25,893 nucleotides of DNA. Source: JBDTMT01 sp033764095 (GTDB lineage: Bacteria > Desulfobacterota > Binatia > HRBIN30 > CADEER01). Each line of letters starts with the position of its first letter. Positions within the stretch are counted from its first letter, which is position 1. The notes under the pieces are model-generated. The model had not been told where the DNA came from, made no database searches, and saw nothing but the letters and a program-made list of their open reading frames with translations. This document shows positions 7,414 through 15,624 of this stretch, one piece after another. The stretch is taken from NCBI GenBank assembly GCA_033764095.1, contig JANRJF010000154.1, positions 1-25,893 on the forward strand. Reading direction: 5' to 3'. Made by a program: the position numbers and the translations under genes.

Positions 7414-8956
7414 GTCGATGGAATCCACCCCGACGCCGCAGGCCGCGGCGCGCCTGCCCCACGGCCGCCAGGTCGACTTCTCCGACCTCAATCCCGAGCG
7501 GTGGAAGCCGGAGTTCGCCGTGCCGTTCAATCAGCGGCAGATCGGCGCGAAGGTGCTCATCAGCAACGACCTCGGCGACTGGCTGCTGCTGACGCGCGAG
7601 GAGTTCCGCGATTTCGTCGAGGGCCGTCCGCAGGCCGGCGAGCCGCTGTACGAGAAGCTCAGGCGCGCCAACTTCGTCGCCGGCCAGGTCGATCTCGCCG
7701 CGCAGGCGCACCGCTGGCGCGGCAAGAAGCAGTACCTGTTCAACGGACCGACGCTGCACGCGATGGTGCTCACGCACCGCTGCAACCACGGCTGTCAGTA
7801 CTGCCACAGCTCGATCGTCGGCATGGACCGCATGGACACCGATATGTCGATCGAGACCGCCGAGAAGGCGGTCGACCTCGCCTTCCAGACGACGGCGTGG
7901 GCGATGACCATCGAGTTCCAGGGCGGCGAGCCGACCGCCAACTGGGAAACGCTCAAGCACATCGTCGAGTACGCGCGGCAGAAGAACGTCACCGCGCGCA
8001 AGGTGCTGTCGTTCGCGCTGGTCACCAACCTCTCGCTGATGGACGACGCCAAGCTCGACTTCCTGCTCGATCAGCACGTGCAGCTGTGCACCAGCCTCGA
8101 CGGGCCGGCCGATCTGCACAACAAGATCCGCATCTTCAAGGGCGGCGACAGCCACGCCAACCTCCTGGCGTGGATGCAGAAGATCAACCAGCGCTACAAG
8201 GACATGGGGCTCGACGTGAACCAGTATCGCGTCGAGGCGCTGCCGACGATCACGCGCCCCAGCCTGAGCCGCTGGAAGGACATCGTCGACCAATTCGTCG
8301 AGGCCGGCTGCCGCGCCATCTTCCTGCGCAAGCTCGACCCGTTCGGCTTCGCCGCGCGCAGCGTCAAGACGCTCGGCTATTCGATGGACGAGTTCCTCGA
8401 ATTCTACGCCAACGCGGTGGACTACATCATCGAGCTCAACCGCCAGGGCGTACAGGTGATGGAGCGCCACGCCGCGATCATGCTCAACAAGATCCTCGCC
8501 GACGAGGAGCCCAACTACCTCGACCTGCGCATTCCCGGCGGCGCGTGCATCGGCCAGCTCGGCTACGCGCCCGACGGCAGCATCTACTCCTCGGACGAAG
8601 GCCGCTTCGTCGCCGCGATGGGCGACGACATGTTCAAGATCGGCACCGTGGACGACGACTACCACCACCTGATGACCAACGCCGCGACCCGCGCGCTGGT
8701 GATGGCGGGGCTGAACGACGGGCACCCCGACTGCGTCAGCTGCGTCTACAAGCCGTGGTGCGGCCAACAGGTCGAGTACAACTACAAGACGCAGGGCAGC
8801 CTGCACGGCCACATGCGCGACTCGATGTGGTGCAAGAAGCACAAGTCGATCTTCGACTACCTCATGCACAAGCTGGAGTCGGCGGACGAGCGCGACATGG
8901 AGATGTTCCGCCTGTGGACGACGAATCGGACGCTGGACCATTTCATCGTGCAGTGA
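7406..8956 (+). CDS. hxsB: HxsB-type radical SAM maturase
   Basis: This 516-residue protein matches what I know of HxsB, the radical SAM maturase of the His-Xaa-Ser repeat system. The N-terminal region (about 40-110), including GAKVLISNDLGDWLLLTREE, precedes the cluster motif at C126, C130 and C133 (CNHGCQYC) and GGEP at 173-176. The stretch TSLDGPADLHNK (229-240) is characteristic. The C-terminal SPASM-like part has C381, then C443, C446 and C452 (CVSCVYKPWC), and C476. The gene starts at ATG 7406 with AGGAAGAG upstream and overlaps the mini-HxsD stop. With the two small HxsD-like genes before it, it forms a tight cassette. The likely substrate is the HGS-repeat peptide encoded at 23797-24132 (inference). 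Confidence 0.85.
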   Translation: MLESMESTPTPQAAARLPHGRQVDFSDLNPERWKPEFAVPFNQRQIGAKVLISNDLGDWLLLTREEFRDFVEGRPQAGEPLYEKLRRANFVAGQVDLAAQAHRWRGKKQYLFNGPTLHAMVLTHRCNHGCQYCHSSIVGMDRMDTDMSIETAEKAVDLAFQTTAWAMTIEFQGGEPTANWETLKHIVEYARQKNVTARKVLSFALVTNLSLMDDAKLDFLLDQHVQLCTSLDGPADLHNKIRIFKGGDSHANLLAWMQKINQRYKDMGLDVNQYRVEALPTITRPSLSRWKDIVDQFVEAGCRAIFLRKLDPFGFAARSVKTLGYSMDEFLEFYANAVDYIIELNRQGVQVMERHAAIMLNKILADEEPNYLDLRIPGGACIGQLGYAPDGSIYSSDEGRFVAAMGDDMFKIGTVDDDYHHLMTNAATRALVMAGLNDGHPDCVSCVYKPWCGQQVEYNYKTQGSLHGHMRDSMWCKKHKSIFDYLMHKLESADERDMEMFRLWTTNRTLDHFIVQ

Positions 8957-8986
8957 GTCGTGCGTCTTGTCGCGAGCGCGCTTTTT

Positions 8987-9113
8987 CACGGATTACACGG
9001 ATTGAATCTGGAGCACGAATTTCACGATCGGGCTCGACTCCATTTTATTGTTTTCTCTCTTGGTTTCTCTGATCCGTGACATCCGTGTTCGAGATCAATC
9101 CGTGTAATCCGTG
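8987..9113. repeat. Inverted-repeat element, CACGGATT family
   Basis: A perfect 19-base inverted repeat: CACGGATTACACGGATTGA at 8987-9005 and its complement at 9095-9113. Partial ATCCGTG copies lie at 9072-9087. The middle is T-rich and unlike the rest of the window. It occupies most of the 178-base gap before the HExxH gene, and the right arm contains the GTG at 9111 that could be mistaken for that gene's start. It is a different sequence family from the repeat at 5578-5685. Confidence 0.82.
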
Positions 9114-9134
9114 GCTCAGTCAGATCAGGATACG

Positions 9135-10430
9135 ATGAGCGGGCTCGTTCTCCCACGCGACCCGCGCGACGAGTCGCGCACCGTCGCGCGCGCGTACGGC
9201 CGATACCTGATCGACTGCGGGCATCGTTTCCTGGCGATCGAGCCGTGGCTGGACGCCGCGGTGCGGCCCACCTATCAGCAGGTCGCGCAGCTGGTGGGCC
9301 GGCAGCTCGCCGGCGCCGAGTCGCGCGCCATGTTGAGCTGCTTCGCCGTGCCGGCGGTCGGCACGCCGTTGCACTGCCTGCCGTTGCGCGACGATCTGCC
9401 CGGCTTTCGCGAGCGCATCGACGACGCCGGCGGCGTCATGCTGGCGACGCTGTTGTTCGAGATGGCGCTGCGCGGACTGATCCCGGCAGACGCGTCGATC
9501 CTGTGCGCACACGGCGCGCCGCCGCTCGCCTCGACCGCCATCGGCGGCGCGTTGCTGCCGCCGCCCGGCGCCATCGGCTGGCGCTTCGCCGCCAGCCACG
9601 TCACCGCCGTCGGGCGCGACGGCGAGCTCGAGCGCCTCCCGATCGAGCTCGGCGCGATGTCCGACGCGCTGGGCGACGACAGCTGCGGCGTGACCTACGA
9701 GCGTCGCTTCTGGCGCCTCGCCGGCGGCGCGCACCTCGCCACCGTCGATGCCAATCCCATCGCCGCGTTCGAGGCCCATCCGGACAAGGCCGGCAACCAC
9801 GTCGACCTCGGCGGACGCGACGCGGAGCGCTGGGTCGCGATGCTCGACGACGCCTTCGGCCTCGTCAGCCGCTACCTCCCTGGCGAGGCCGAGGAGATGG
9901 CGACGCTGCTGCAGCAGGTGATCCCGGTCGGCTACGACGAGGTGAAGCATCTATCGGCCTCGTATCGCGAAGCGGTGGGGACCGTGTACCTGACCCTGCA
10001 TCCCAATCTGATGACGATGAGCGAGGCGCTGATCCACGAGTTCCAGCACAACAAGCTCAACCTCGCTGCCGGCGACACCGATTTCCTGCACAACGCCTTC
10101 CATCCCTACTACAAGAGCCCGGTCCGCCCCGATCCGCGCCCGCTGTGGGGGATCCTGCTGGCGGTGCACGCCTTTCTCCCGGTCGCGGCGCTCTATCGCC
10201 GCATGCGCGATGCGGGCCACCCCGGCTCGGACAAACCGGACTTTGCCCGCCGCCTGTCCGAGATCGACCTCAAGAACCACGAGGGGATGAACATGCTGCG
10301 CGCGCACGCGTCGTGGACCGACGCCGGCGCGGCGCTGTTCGCCGACCTCGCGGCCCTGGAACAGGCGCATCTCGCCGACCGCGCCGCGCGCGGGCTCGAC
10401 TCGACGCCGACCGACGTGCACCTCGCGTAG
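9135..10430 (+). CDS. HExxH-motif peptide-modification protein
   Basis: A 431-residue protein with HEFQH at 301-305, in the setting ALIHEFQHNKLN. Further on it has SPVRPDPRPLWGILLAVHAF, with a conserved-looking His at 345. This combination matches the HExxH putative peptide-modification family found in RiPP clusters; some members are reported to be iron/2-oxoglutarate-dependent hydroxylases rather than proteases. Here it may hydroxylate the repeat peptide (inference). The start is ATG 9135 with AGGA at 9127-9130; the upstream GTG at 9111 lies inside the inverted repeat and is rejected. The gene closes the first plus-strand run of maturation genes and ends exactly at the inverted repeat 10430-10530. 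Confidence 0.78.
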   Translation: MSGLVLPRDPRDESRTVARAYGRYLIDCGHRFLAIEPWLDAAVRPTYQQVAQLVGRQLAGAESRAMLSCFAVPAVGTPLHCLPLRDDLPGFRERIDDAGGVMLATLLFEMALRGLIPADASILCAHGAPPLASTAIGGALLPPPGAIGWRFAASHVTAVGRDGELERLPIELGAMSDALGDDSCGVTYERRFWRLAGGAHLATVDANPIAAFEAHPDKAGNHVDLGGRDAERWVAMLDDAFGLVSRYLPGEAEEMATLLQQVIPVGYDEVKHLSASYREAVGTVYLTLHPNLMTMSEALIHEFQHNKLNLAAGDTDFLHNAFHPYYKSPVRPDPRPLWGILLAVHAFLPVAALYRRMRDAGHPGSDKPDFARRLSEIDLKNHEGMNMLRAHASWTDAGAALFADLAALEQAHLADRAARGLDSTPTDVHLA

Positions 10431-10530
10431 GCGGATTGACCACCAAGGCACCCAGGACACCACGACTGCGGAAGATCGACACTGATCCGCAGTGCCTGGT
10501 GTCCTGGGTGCCTCTGGTAGTCAATCCGCC
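10430..10530. repeat. Long inverted repeat between convergent genes
   Basis: The arms GGCGGATTGAC (10430-10440) and GTCAATCCGCC (10520-10530) are the ends of a near-complete palindrome whose arms are about 43 bases, including CACCCAGGACACCA and its complement TGGTGTCCTGGGTG. The loop is about 13 bases. It begins at the last base of the HExxH gene and covers the stop codon of the convergent aldo/keto reductase. It could act as a bidirectional terminator, though no T-tract is present. It is a third repeat family (ACCAAGGCACCCAGGACACC). Confidence 0.85.
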
Positions 10531-11456
10531 TTCACCGCATCGAGCGCGGCGATCTCGCCATCGGACAACGTGACGCTGAGCGCGCGCGCATTCGCGGTCA
10601 CCTGCGCGCCGCGCGTCGCGCCGGGCAGCGGGATGACGCCGGGTTTGGCCAGCAACCACGCCAGCGCGATCGCCGCCATCTCGACCTCGTGTGCGGCGGC
10701 AAGCGAGCCGAGCAGCTCCAGGACCGGCTTCGCCGCGGCGAGGCGCTCGGGGGCGAACCACTCGGCGTCGCCGCGCAGGCCGGCTGGGCGCACGTCTGGC
10801 GAGTAGCGCCCGCCCAGCACGCCCTGCTCCAGCGGGCTGTACGCCAGCAGGGTCACGCCGAGCTCGCGACAGGCGTCCAGCACGCCGTCGGTCTCCGGCG
10901 TCCGGTCGAGCAGCGAATAGCGCACCTGGTTGGTGGCCAGCGGCACGCCGTGCGCGGCCAGCGCCGCGTGGGCGGCGCGCAGCTCGCCGGCGCGGAAGTT
11001 ACTCACCCCGACGGCGCGCGCCTGACCGGCGTGCACCGTCGCGGCGAAGGCGGCCATGGTCGGGCCGATCGGCGCCTCGTCGCGATCCGCCCAATGCAGT
11101 TGGTAAAGGTCGACATGCGGCAGCCGCATGCGCTTGAGGCTCGCCTCCAGGGCTCGGGGGATCGCCGCCGGGCCGCCGCGTCCGACCAGCGGCGCATACT
11201 TGGTCGCCACCACCGTCGGGCGCGGCGCCTGACGCACCAACCAGCCGAGCAGCTGCTCGCTCTTGCCGGCGCCGTAGGCCTCGGCGGTATCGAAGAAATC
11301 CAGGCCTGCGGCGAGCGCCGCTGCGAAGCCGTCCACCACGTCCTGCGGCCCCAGGTCCACCTCGTAGCGCCAGTAGCGCTTGTCGCCCCAGGCCCAGCAC
11401 CCCACCCCGAGCGGGACCACCTCGACCGGGCTCTGCCCCAAGCGTACGCGATCCAT
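10521..11456 (-). CDS. Aldo/keto reductase
   Basis: A 311-residue protein with the hallmarks of the aldo/keto reductase family: FFDTAEAYGAGKSE holding the catalytic Asp56 and Tyr61, Lys86 in VVATKYAPL, and His121 in LYQLHWADR. Also present are GVSNFRAGEL, the phosphate-binding part YSPLEQGVLGG and a terminal LPGATRGAQV stretch, as expected for an NADPH-dependent carbonyl reductase. The ATG at 11456 was chosen; a GTG at 11492 would add 12 residues, and neither has a clear ribosome binding site. It is the only minus-strand gene in the left 18 kb, convergent with the HExxH gene and divergent from the next radical SAM gene. It may be an ordinary housekeeping reductase unrelated to the peptide pathway. 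Confidence 0.92.
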   Translation of the reverse strand: MDRVRLGQSPVEVVPLGVGCWAWGDKRYWRYEVDLGPQDVVDGFAAALAAGLDFFDTAEAYGAGKSEQLLGWLVRQAPRPTVVATKYAPLVGRGGPAAIPRALEASLKRMRLPHVDLYQLHWADRDEAPIGPTMAAFAATVHAGQARAVGVSNFRAGELRAAHAALAAHGVPLATNQVRYSLLDRTPETDGVLDACRELGVTLLAYSPLEQGVLGGRYSPDVRPAGLRGDAEWFAPERLAAAKPVLELLGSLAAAHEVEMAAIALAWLLAKPGVIPLPGATRGAQVTANARALSVTLSDGEIAALDAVKAD

Positions 11457-11590
11457 CGGCAGAGAAAGCCACAGATGGTCACCGATGACCACGCCGCCGG
11501 CGGCGCGCCGATTCTCGCCTGCGTGGGCCTGGCTAAGTCTTCAATCTTCTTGCGATAGGGAAGAGGCCTGTTCTACTGTCCCCTACGGAC

Positions 11591-13297
11591 ATGGGGGGCG
11601 AGTCCCACATCAGCGCGGAGGACCGGCGCGCGGCGACCAACGTCACCACCTCTGGCTCCGGGCACCGCTTCGAGATCCAGCTCGGGCACCTCTGCAACAA
11701 CCGCTGCGTGTTCTGCTCCAGCGGCCAGATGACGGCGATGAAGATCGCCCGTCCGGTGCCGCTCGAGCCGATCGTCGAGGCGCTGGAGCAGGCGCGCGCT
11801 GCCGGCGCGACGCACCTCACCTTCCTCGGCGGCGAGCCGACCATCCACAAGCGGTTCCTCGACGCCTTGAAGAAGGCGGTCGAGCTCGGCTTCGAGACCA
11901 TCGTCATCTTCACCAACGGCGTCATGTTTCCGCATCCCGGCTTCATCGACTCGGTGGTGGCGCTGGGCAATTTCGAGTGGCGCATCTCCATTCAGGGCGC
12001 CACCGACGAGGCGCACGTCGCCGTCACCGGTCGCGCCGAGTCGTTTCAGCGGATCGTCCACGGCCTCGGCGAGCTGCAGCGGCGCGGCCAGCTGGTCACC
12101 ACCAACATGTGCGTCAACGAGCGCAGTTATCGCTCGCTGCCGCACTACCCGGAGTTGCTCGATTTCTACGGCGTCCGCCAGCTGCACGTCGACATCGTCC
12201 GCCCGGAGAGCACCGGCGAGCGCGAGGAGTCGTACCTGCGCGACATCATGCCGCGCTACTCGGATATGGCGCCGTACTACGCCGAGATGCTCGACGGCTT
12301 CGAGCGCCGCAACCCCGACTTCGACATCAACGTCGGCAACCTGCCCTACTGCGTGATCCCCGAGTGGGCCTCGCGGGTGCATCACGGCGGACAGGAAACC
12401 GTCACCAAGTCCTCGGACAGCGATGGTCTCGAGGACGCGATGAACAAGTACGAGTGGCAGACCTCGCTGCGCACGCACCTGCCGAGCTGTGGCGAGTGTG
12501 TCTTCCGCCCGCGCTGCACCGGCATCTTCCGCGGCTATCTGGCGCTGCACGGCCCCGACGAGTTCCATCCCATCAGCCGCAGCGAACTGCTGGCGCGCGA
12601 TCCGCAGCAGCGCAATTTCGTCCTGCTGGTTGAGCCGTGGCTGGCGCCGCTGCGCGCCGCGCTCGGCGCCGGGGCGCTGCCCGACGGCTGGCAGCTGCGC
12701 CACGAGGTCACCGAGGATCGGCGCCGGCGCGTCGAGATCGTGCTCGGCCACGCAGCCGGCGGCGGGCTGCGCCTGGCATTCACCGCCCCGGGCCGCGGCC
12801 GGCTGCCGGTGCTGTCCAGCGCCGCGTACGACGTCGACGCGGATGCCGATCTCGCCGTCGCGCCGGAGGCGCTCGCGGCGCTGCTCGACTGGCTGCACGC
12901 GCAGCTCGGCGCGACTCCCGACGCCCCGGCGGTCAGCCGCGCCGACGACGCGGTGGAGCGCGCGCTGCGCAACGCCGTGCTGGGGCGCGGTCGCCAGCGC
13001 GTCGCCGGCATCGCCGCGCGCCTGCAGAGTCGTTTCGCCCGCGCCCAGTGGCGGCTCGACGCGCTGCGCTGGCCGGACGACGGCACCGGCGAGCTGGTGG
13101 CGCGCGGTCCGGGCGGCGCACACGTCGCGGTGCGCTTCGCCGTGGGCGCGCGCGGCAGCCGTTCGCAGGTCGGCGTCGACTTCGACGTCAACGCGGCGAG
13201 CGACGCGGGCGGCGCCAAGGCGGTGGTCGAGCAACTGGTCGGCCTGCTGCGCGCGGCATCGCCGGGTGGCGACGCCAGCGCCGCCGCCAGCCACTGA
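11591..13297 (+). CDS. Radical SAM protein with extra C-terminal domain
   Basis: This 568-residue protein starts with a standard radical SAM domain: C35, C39 and C42 (CNNRCVFC) and GGEP at 80-83, with RISIQGATDEAH following the barrel pattern. The auxiliary set CX2CX5C is at C300, C303 and C309 (CGECVFRPRC). Residues from about 330 to the end form an additional region of roughly 240 residues, rich in Ala, Arg and Asp with beta-strand-like segments, which I do not recognise. It could be a peptide-binding or dimerisation domain, but this is guesswork. No good ribosome binding site is seen before ATG 11591. The 134-base gap to the divergent reductase probably holds promoters, none of which I can identify. 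Confidence 0.86.
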   Translation: MGGESHISAEDRRAATNVTTSGSGHRFEIQLGHLCNNRCVFCSSGQMTAMKIARPVPLEPIVEALEQARAAGATHLTFLGGEPTIHKRFLDALKKAVELGFETIVIFTNGVMFPHPGFIDSVVALGNFEWRISIQGATDEAHVAVTGRAESFQRIVHGLGELQRRGQLVTTNMCVNERSYRSLPHYPELLDFYGVRQLHVDIVRPESTGEREESYLRDIMPRYSDMAPYYAEMLDGFERRNPDFDINVGNLPYCVIPEWASRVHHGGQETVTKSSDSDGLEDAMNKYEWQTSLRTHLPSCGECVFRPRCTGIFRGYLALHGPDEFHPISRSELLARDPQQRNFVLLVEPWLAPLRAALGAGALPDGWQLRHEVTEDRRRRVEIVLGHAAGGGLRLAFTAPGRGRLPVLSSAAYDVDADADLAVAPEALAALLDWLHAQLGATPDAPAVSRADDAVERALRNAVLGRGRQRVAGIAARLQSRFARAQWRLDALRWPDDGTGELVARGPGGAHVAVRFAVGARGSRSQVGVDFDVNAASDAGGAKAVVEQLVGLLRAASPGGDASAAASH

Positions 13298-13308
13298 TCG
13301 GCGGGCCG

Positions 13309-14955
13309 TTGCCGGCGGTCGATCGCCGCGCCGCGGTGCTCGGCCTGCTGACCGTACTCGCCGCCAACGCGCTCTTCCTCGCCGGCCTGCCGACGATCCT
13401 CGATGCGCTGCTGTCGATGGATCCGTTCTACATGCGGCTCGCCGCGCTGCCAGCGGCCGACCTGGCGCGCCAGGACCCGACCTGGGGTCCGCTCTACGCC
13501 TGGTGGCTCAAGCCGCTGCGCGCCGCGTTCGGCGATCCGCTGGCGGTCAACGCCGCGAACGTCGTCGCCCTGTCGTTGGCGGTGACGCTGGCGCTGTACG
13601 CCTACGTGCTGGTGCTGACGCGGCGCGCCGCGGTGGCGGTCGGCGCGGCGCTCGCCTACCTGATTTCCGACTTCAACCTGCCGCTGGAAGGCAAGATGAG
13701 CGCCTTCGCGTTGCTGGTGCTGCTGGTCGGCTTGACGGTCGCCGCCCGGTTGCCGAGCGGCCCGCGGCGGCTCAGCCTCGCCGCCGCCGCCAGCGGGCTG
13801 GCGGGATACGCGCGGCCCGAGCTCTATCCGGCCGCGCTGGCGCTTGCGGCGTGGGCGCTGTGGCAGGCACGCGCCGCGCCGCGCGAGCGCGCCTGGCCGC
13901 TCACCGTGCTGCTGTTGATCGGCGGCGCGGCAGCCGCCGTGGGCATGCCGGTGTACGGCTCCGGCGGAGGCGAGCCGCGCCTGCTGATCGCCTTCCGCGA
14001 GCACTTCGCCTGGAACTGGGCGCGCTGGCACGACGCGGTCGATTACCGCACCGCCTGGCACGGCGCCTTCGGCCCTGCCGGCAGTCTGCACGCGGCGCTG
14101 CTGGCCAACCCGGCTGCGGTCCTGCTGCACGTCGCCATCAACGCCGTGCGCACGGTGTGGTTCCTCGCCGCCACCACCTTCGTTCACTACCCGCTGCTGG
14201 TGCCGGCCAACGCGCCGCGCCTGGCGCAGGCCGAGAACCTCGCCGCGGCGGCGCTGGGGCTCGGCCTGCTGGCGACGACGCGCCGCGCGCTGCGCCTGCG
14301 GCACGGTCGGACGCTGGCAATGTACGCCGTCATCGCCGCCGGCCCGATCGCCGCGGCCGTCGCCATCTATCCGGTCGCGCACTATCTGCTGGTGCCCGCC
14401 GTGCTGCTCGGGGTCGCGGTCGCGCTGGCGGCGGCGGAGCGGCTCCCCGCCGGCCTGCTGGCCTCGCCGCGTGCCGGGTTGCTCGCCGCGTTGCTCTGCC
14501 TGGCGGCGATGCCCAGGCCGTTCGTCCTCCCGCTGGCGCCCGCACGGCCCGGCGCGAGCGTCGTCGGGCGCGTCACCGTCACCCGCCCGGTCCACGACAC
14601 GGTGGCGTTCATCCGCGGCCTGCGCCTGACACCGCCGGTTCGGGTCCTGACGTTGACCGACGGCCTCGGCGACCTGCTCGGCGATGGCTTCCAGGAGCTC
14701 AAGGCGTGGCAGGTCGATAGGCCGCTGGCGCGCTACCTCGACGAGCGCGGCATCGACCTGATCGTGAGCTTCGAGCCCGGCAAGCACAGCTTCATGCTGC
14801 CGGACCAGTACTGGCCAAAACTGCAGGAGGATCCGGCCGCGGCCGGCTTCGTACGCCTGACGGTACCCAACGTGCCAGAGGTCTCGCTGTACGTGCGCAG
14901 CACCCTGGTGCCGCCGGCGGCAAGGTCGACCCCTGCGGCCTCGCCCCTTGGGTAG
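13309..14955 (+). CDS. Multi-pass membrane protein, glycosyltransferase-like
   Basis: A hydrophobic protein of about 548 residues with roughly ten membrane segments (for example around 10-30, 85-105, 140-155, 205-225, 280-300 and 345-380) and a soluble C-terminal part from about 400. An early acidic segment (SMDPFYMRLA), a following TWGPLYAWW, and GLAGYARPELYP recall lipid-linked-sugar glycosyltransferases of the GT39/ArnT type, so a mannosyltransferase-like enzyme of the inner membrane is possible but unproven. There is no ATG near the expected start; I use TTG 13309, 11 bases after the radical SAM stop, with GTG 13336 as the alternative. Tight spacing suggests co-transcription with the radical SAM gene upstream. 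Confidence 0.6.
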   Translation: MPAVDRRAAVLGLLTVLAANALFLAGLPTILDALLSMDPFYMRLAALPAADLARQDPTWGPLYAWWLKPLRAAFGDPLAVNAANVVALSLAVTLALYAYVLVLTRRAAVAVGAALAYLISDFNLPLEGKMSAFALLVLLVGLTVAARLPSGPRRLSLAAAASGLAGYARPELYPAALALAAWALWQARAAPRERAWPLTVLLLIGGAAAAVGMPVYGSGGGEPRLLIAFREHFAWNWARWHDAVDYRTAWHGAFGPAGSLHAALLANPAAVLLHVAINAVRTVWFLAATTFVHYPLLVPANAPRLAQAENLAAAALGLGLLATTRRALRLRHGRTLAMYAVIAAGPIAAAVAIYPVAHYLLVPAVLLGVAVALAAAERLPAGLLASPRAGLLAALLCLAAMPRPFVLPLAPARPGASVVGRVTVTRPVHDTVAFIRGLRLTPPVRVLTLTDGLGDLLGDGFQELKAWQVDRPLARYLDERGIDLIVSFEPGKHSFMLPDQYWPKLQEDPAAAGFVRLTVPNVPEVSLYVRSTLVPPAARSTPAASPLG

Positions 14956-15020
14956 GCCTGCGCCTCGTGGTCCTTCCCGGGGACACGCGCCAACGGCTGG
15001 TTTTGGCTTGCGTTTCTCGC

Positions 15021-15049
15021 CGTCGCGCCTGAAAGTGGCAGGCGCGACG
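15021..15049. other. Perfect 11-base stem-loop upstream of His-rich gene
   Basis: CGTCGCGCCTG (15021-15031) and CAGGCGCGACG (15039-15049) pair perfectly around AAAGTGG, within the 134-base gap after the membrane-protein gene. No T-tract follows, so it is not a classical terminator; it may be an RNA structure that attenuates or stabilises the His-rich gene transcript. Confidence 0.6.
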
Positions 15050-15089
15050 CGAGCGGCCCGCAGCGGCGGTCGGCGCTTGGGGAGGCCTC

Positions 15090-15572
15090 ATGGGGTACGA
15101 CGATCGACACGAGATTCTCGAACGGCTCGAGGCGCTCGAACGCATGCTGCGCCGCGGGCGCGAGCGGCACGAGCCTGGCGGCGGCGGGCGCGAGCGGCAC
15201 GGCGATCGCTGCCACCACGACCATCATCACCACGATCACCACTCCCACGATCACCATCATGACCGTCACCGCGATCAGCACTGCGACGAGCGGCGGGGGG
15301 GCGGATTCGACGAGAAGCGCGTCATCGACACCATCGTCACGCTGGTGGGCGAGCAGGTGATGCGCCAGCTGGACGATCGGCGAGCGCGCGAGGGCGGCGG
15401 CGACGATCACGGCGGCGAGAAGCGCATCGTCGACCTGATCGTCGGGCTGGTATCCGAGCACGTGCGCGAGATCGTCGCGGAAGAGCTCGATCGCCGCCTC
15501 GGGCGGCCGCCACTCGACGGCAGCGACCGACCGGCACCGGAGCCGGGTAGCGGCGAGGCGGGCAACTCCTGA
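15090..15572 (+). CDS. Histidine-rich small protein with internal duplication
   Basis: A 160-residue hydrophilic protein with a strong ribosome binding site (GGGGAGG at 15079-15085). Residues 5-25 look like an amphipathic or coiled-coil helix. C41 and C65 bracket a segment with 14 His and several Asp (HHDHHHHDHH and following), a likely metal-binding region. After it, two similar segments occur: 75-98 (EKRVIDTIVTLVGEQV) and 110-136 (EKRIVDLIVGLVSEHV), an internal duplication of an amphipathic helix. No signal peptide is seen. It could be a metal store or chaperone for the iron-dependent enzymes around it, or a second peptide substrate; nothing in the sequence decides between them. Confidence 0.75.
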   Translation: MGYDDRHEILERLEALERMLRRGRERHEPGGGGRERHGDRCHHDHHHHDHHSHDHHHDRHRDQHCDERRGGGFDEKRVIDTIVTLVGEQVMRQLDDRRAREGGGDDHGGEKRIVDLIVGLVSEHVREIVAEELDRRLGRPPLDGSDRPAPEPGSGEAGNS

Positions 15573-15624
15573 GGGACAACCGCCGCGGAGCGGCGCGCGC
15601 CGCCCCGCCTGCCGTGTGCTCATC

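Noticed and set aside
9111..9134. GTG start at 9111 for the HExxH gene
   Set aside because: It lies in the right arm of an inverted repeat and has no ribosome binding site; ATG 9135 has AGGA upstream.
10521..11456. Aldo/keto reductase as a peptide-tailoring enzyme
   Set aside because: It lies on the opposite strand and has a generic family sequence; nothing links it to the peptide pathway.
15021..15049. Intrinsic terminator
   Set aside because: The stem is strong but no T-tract follows on either strand.
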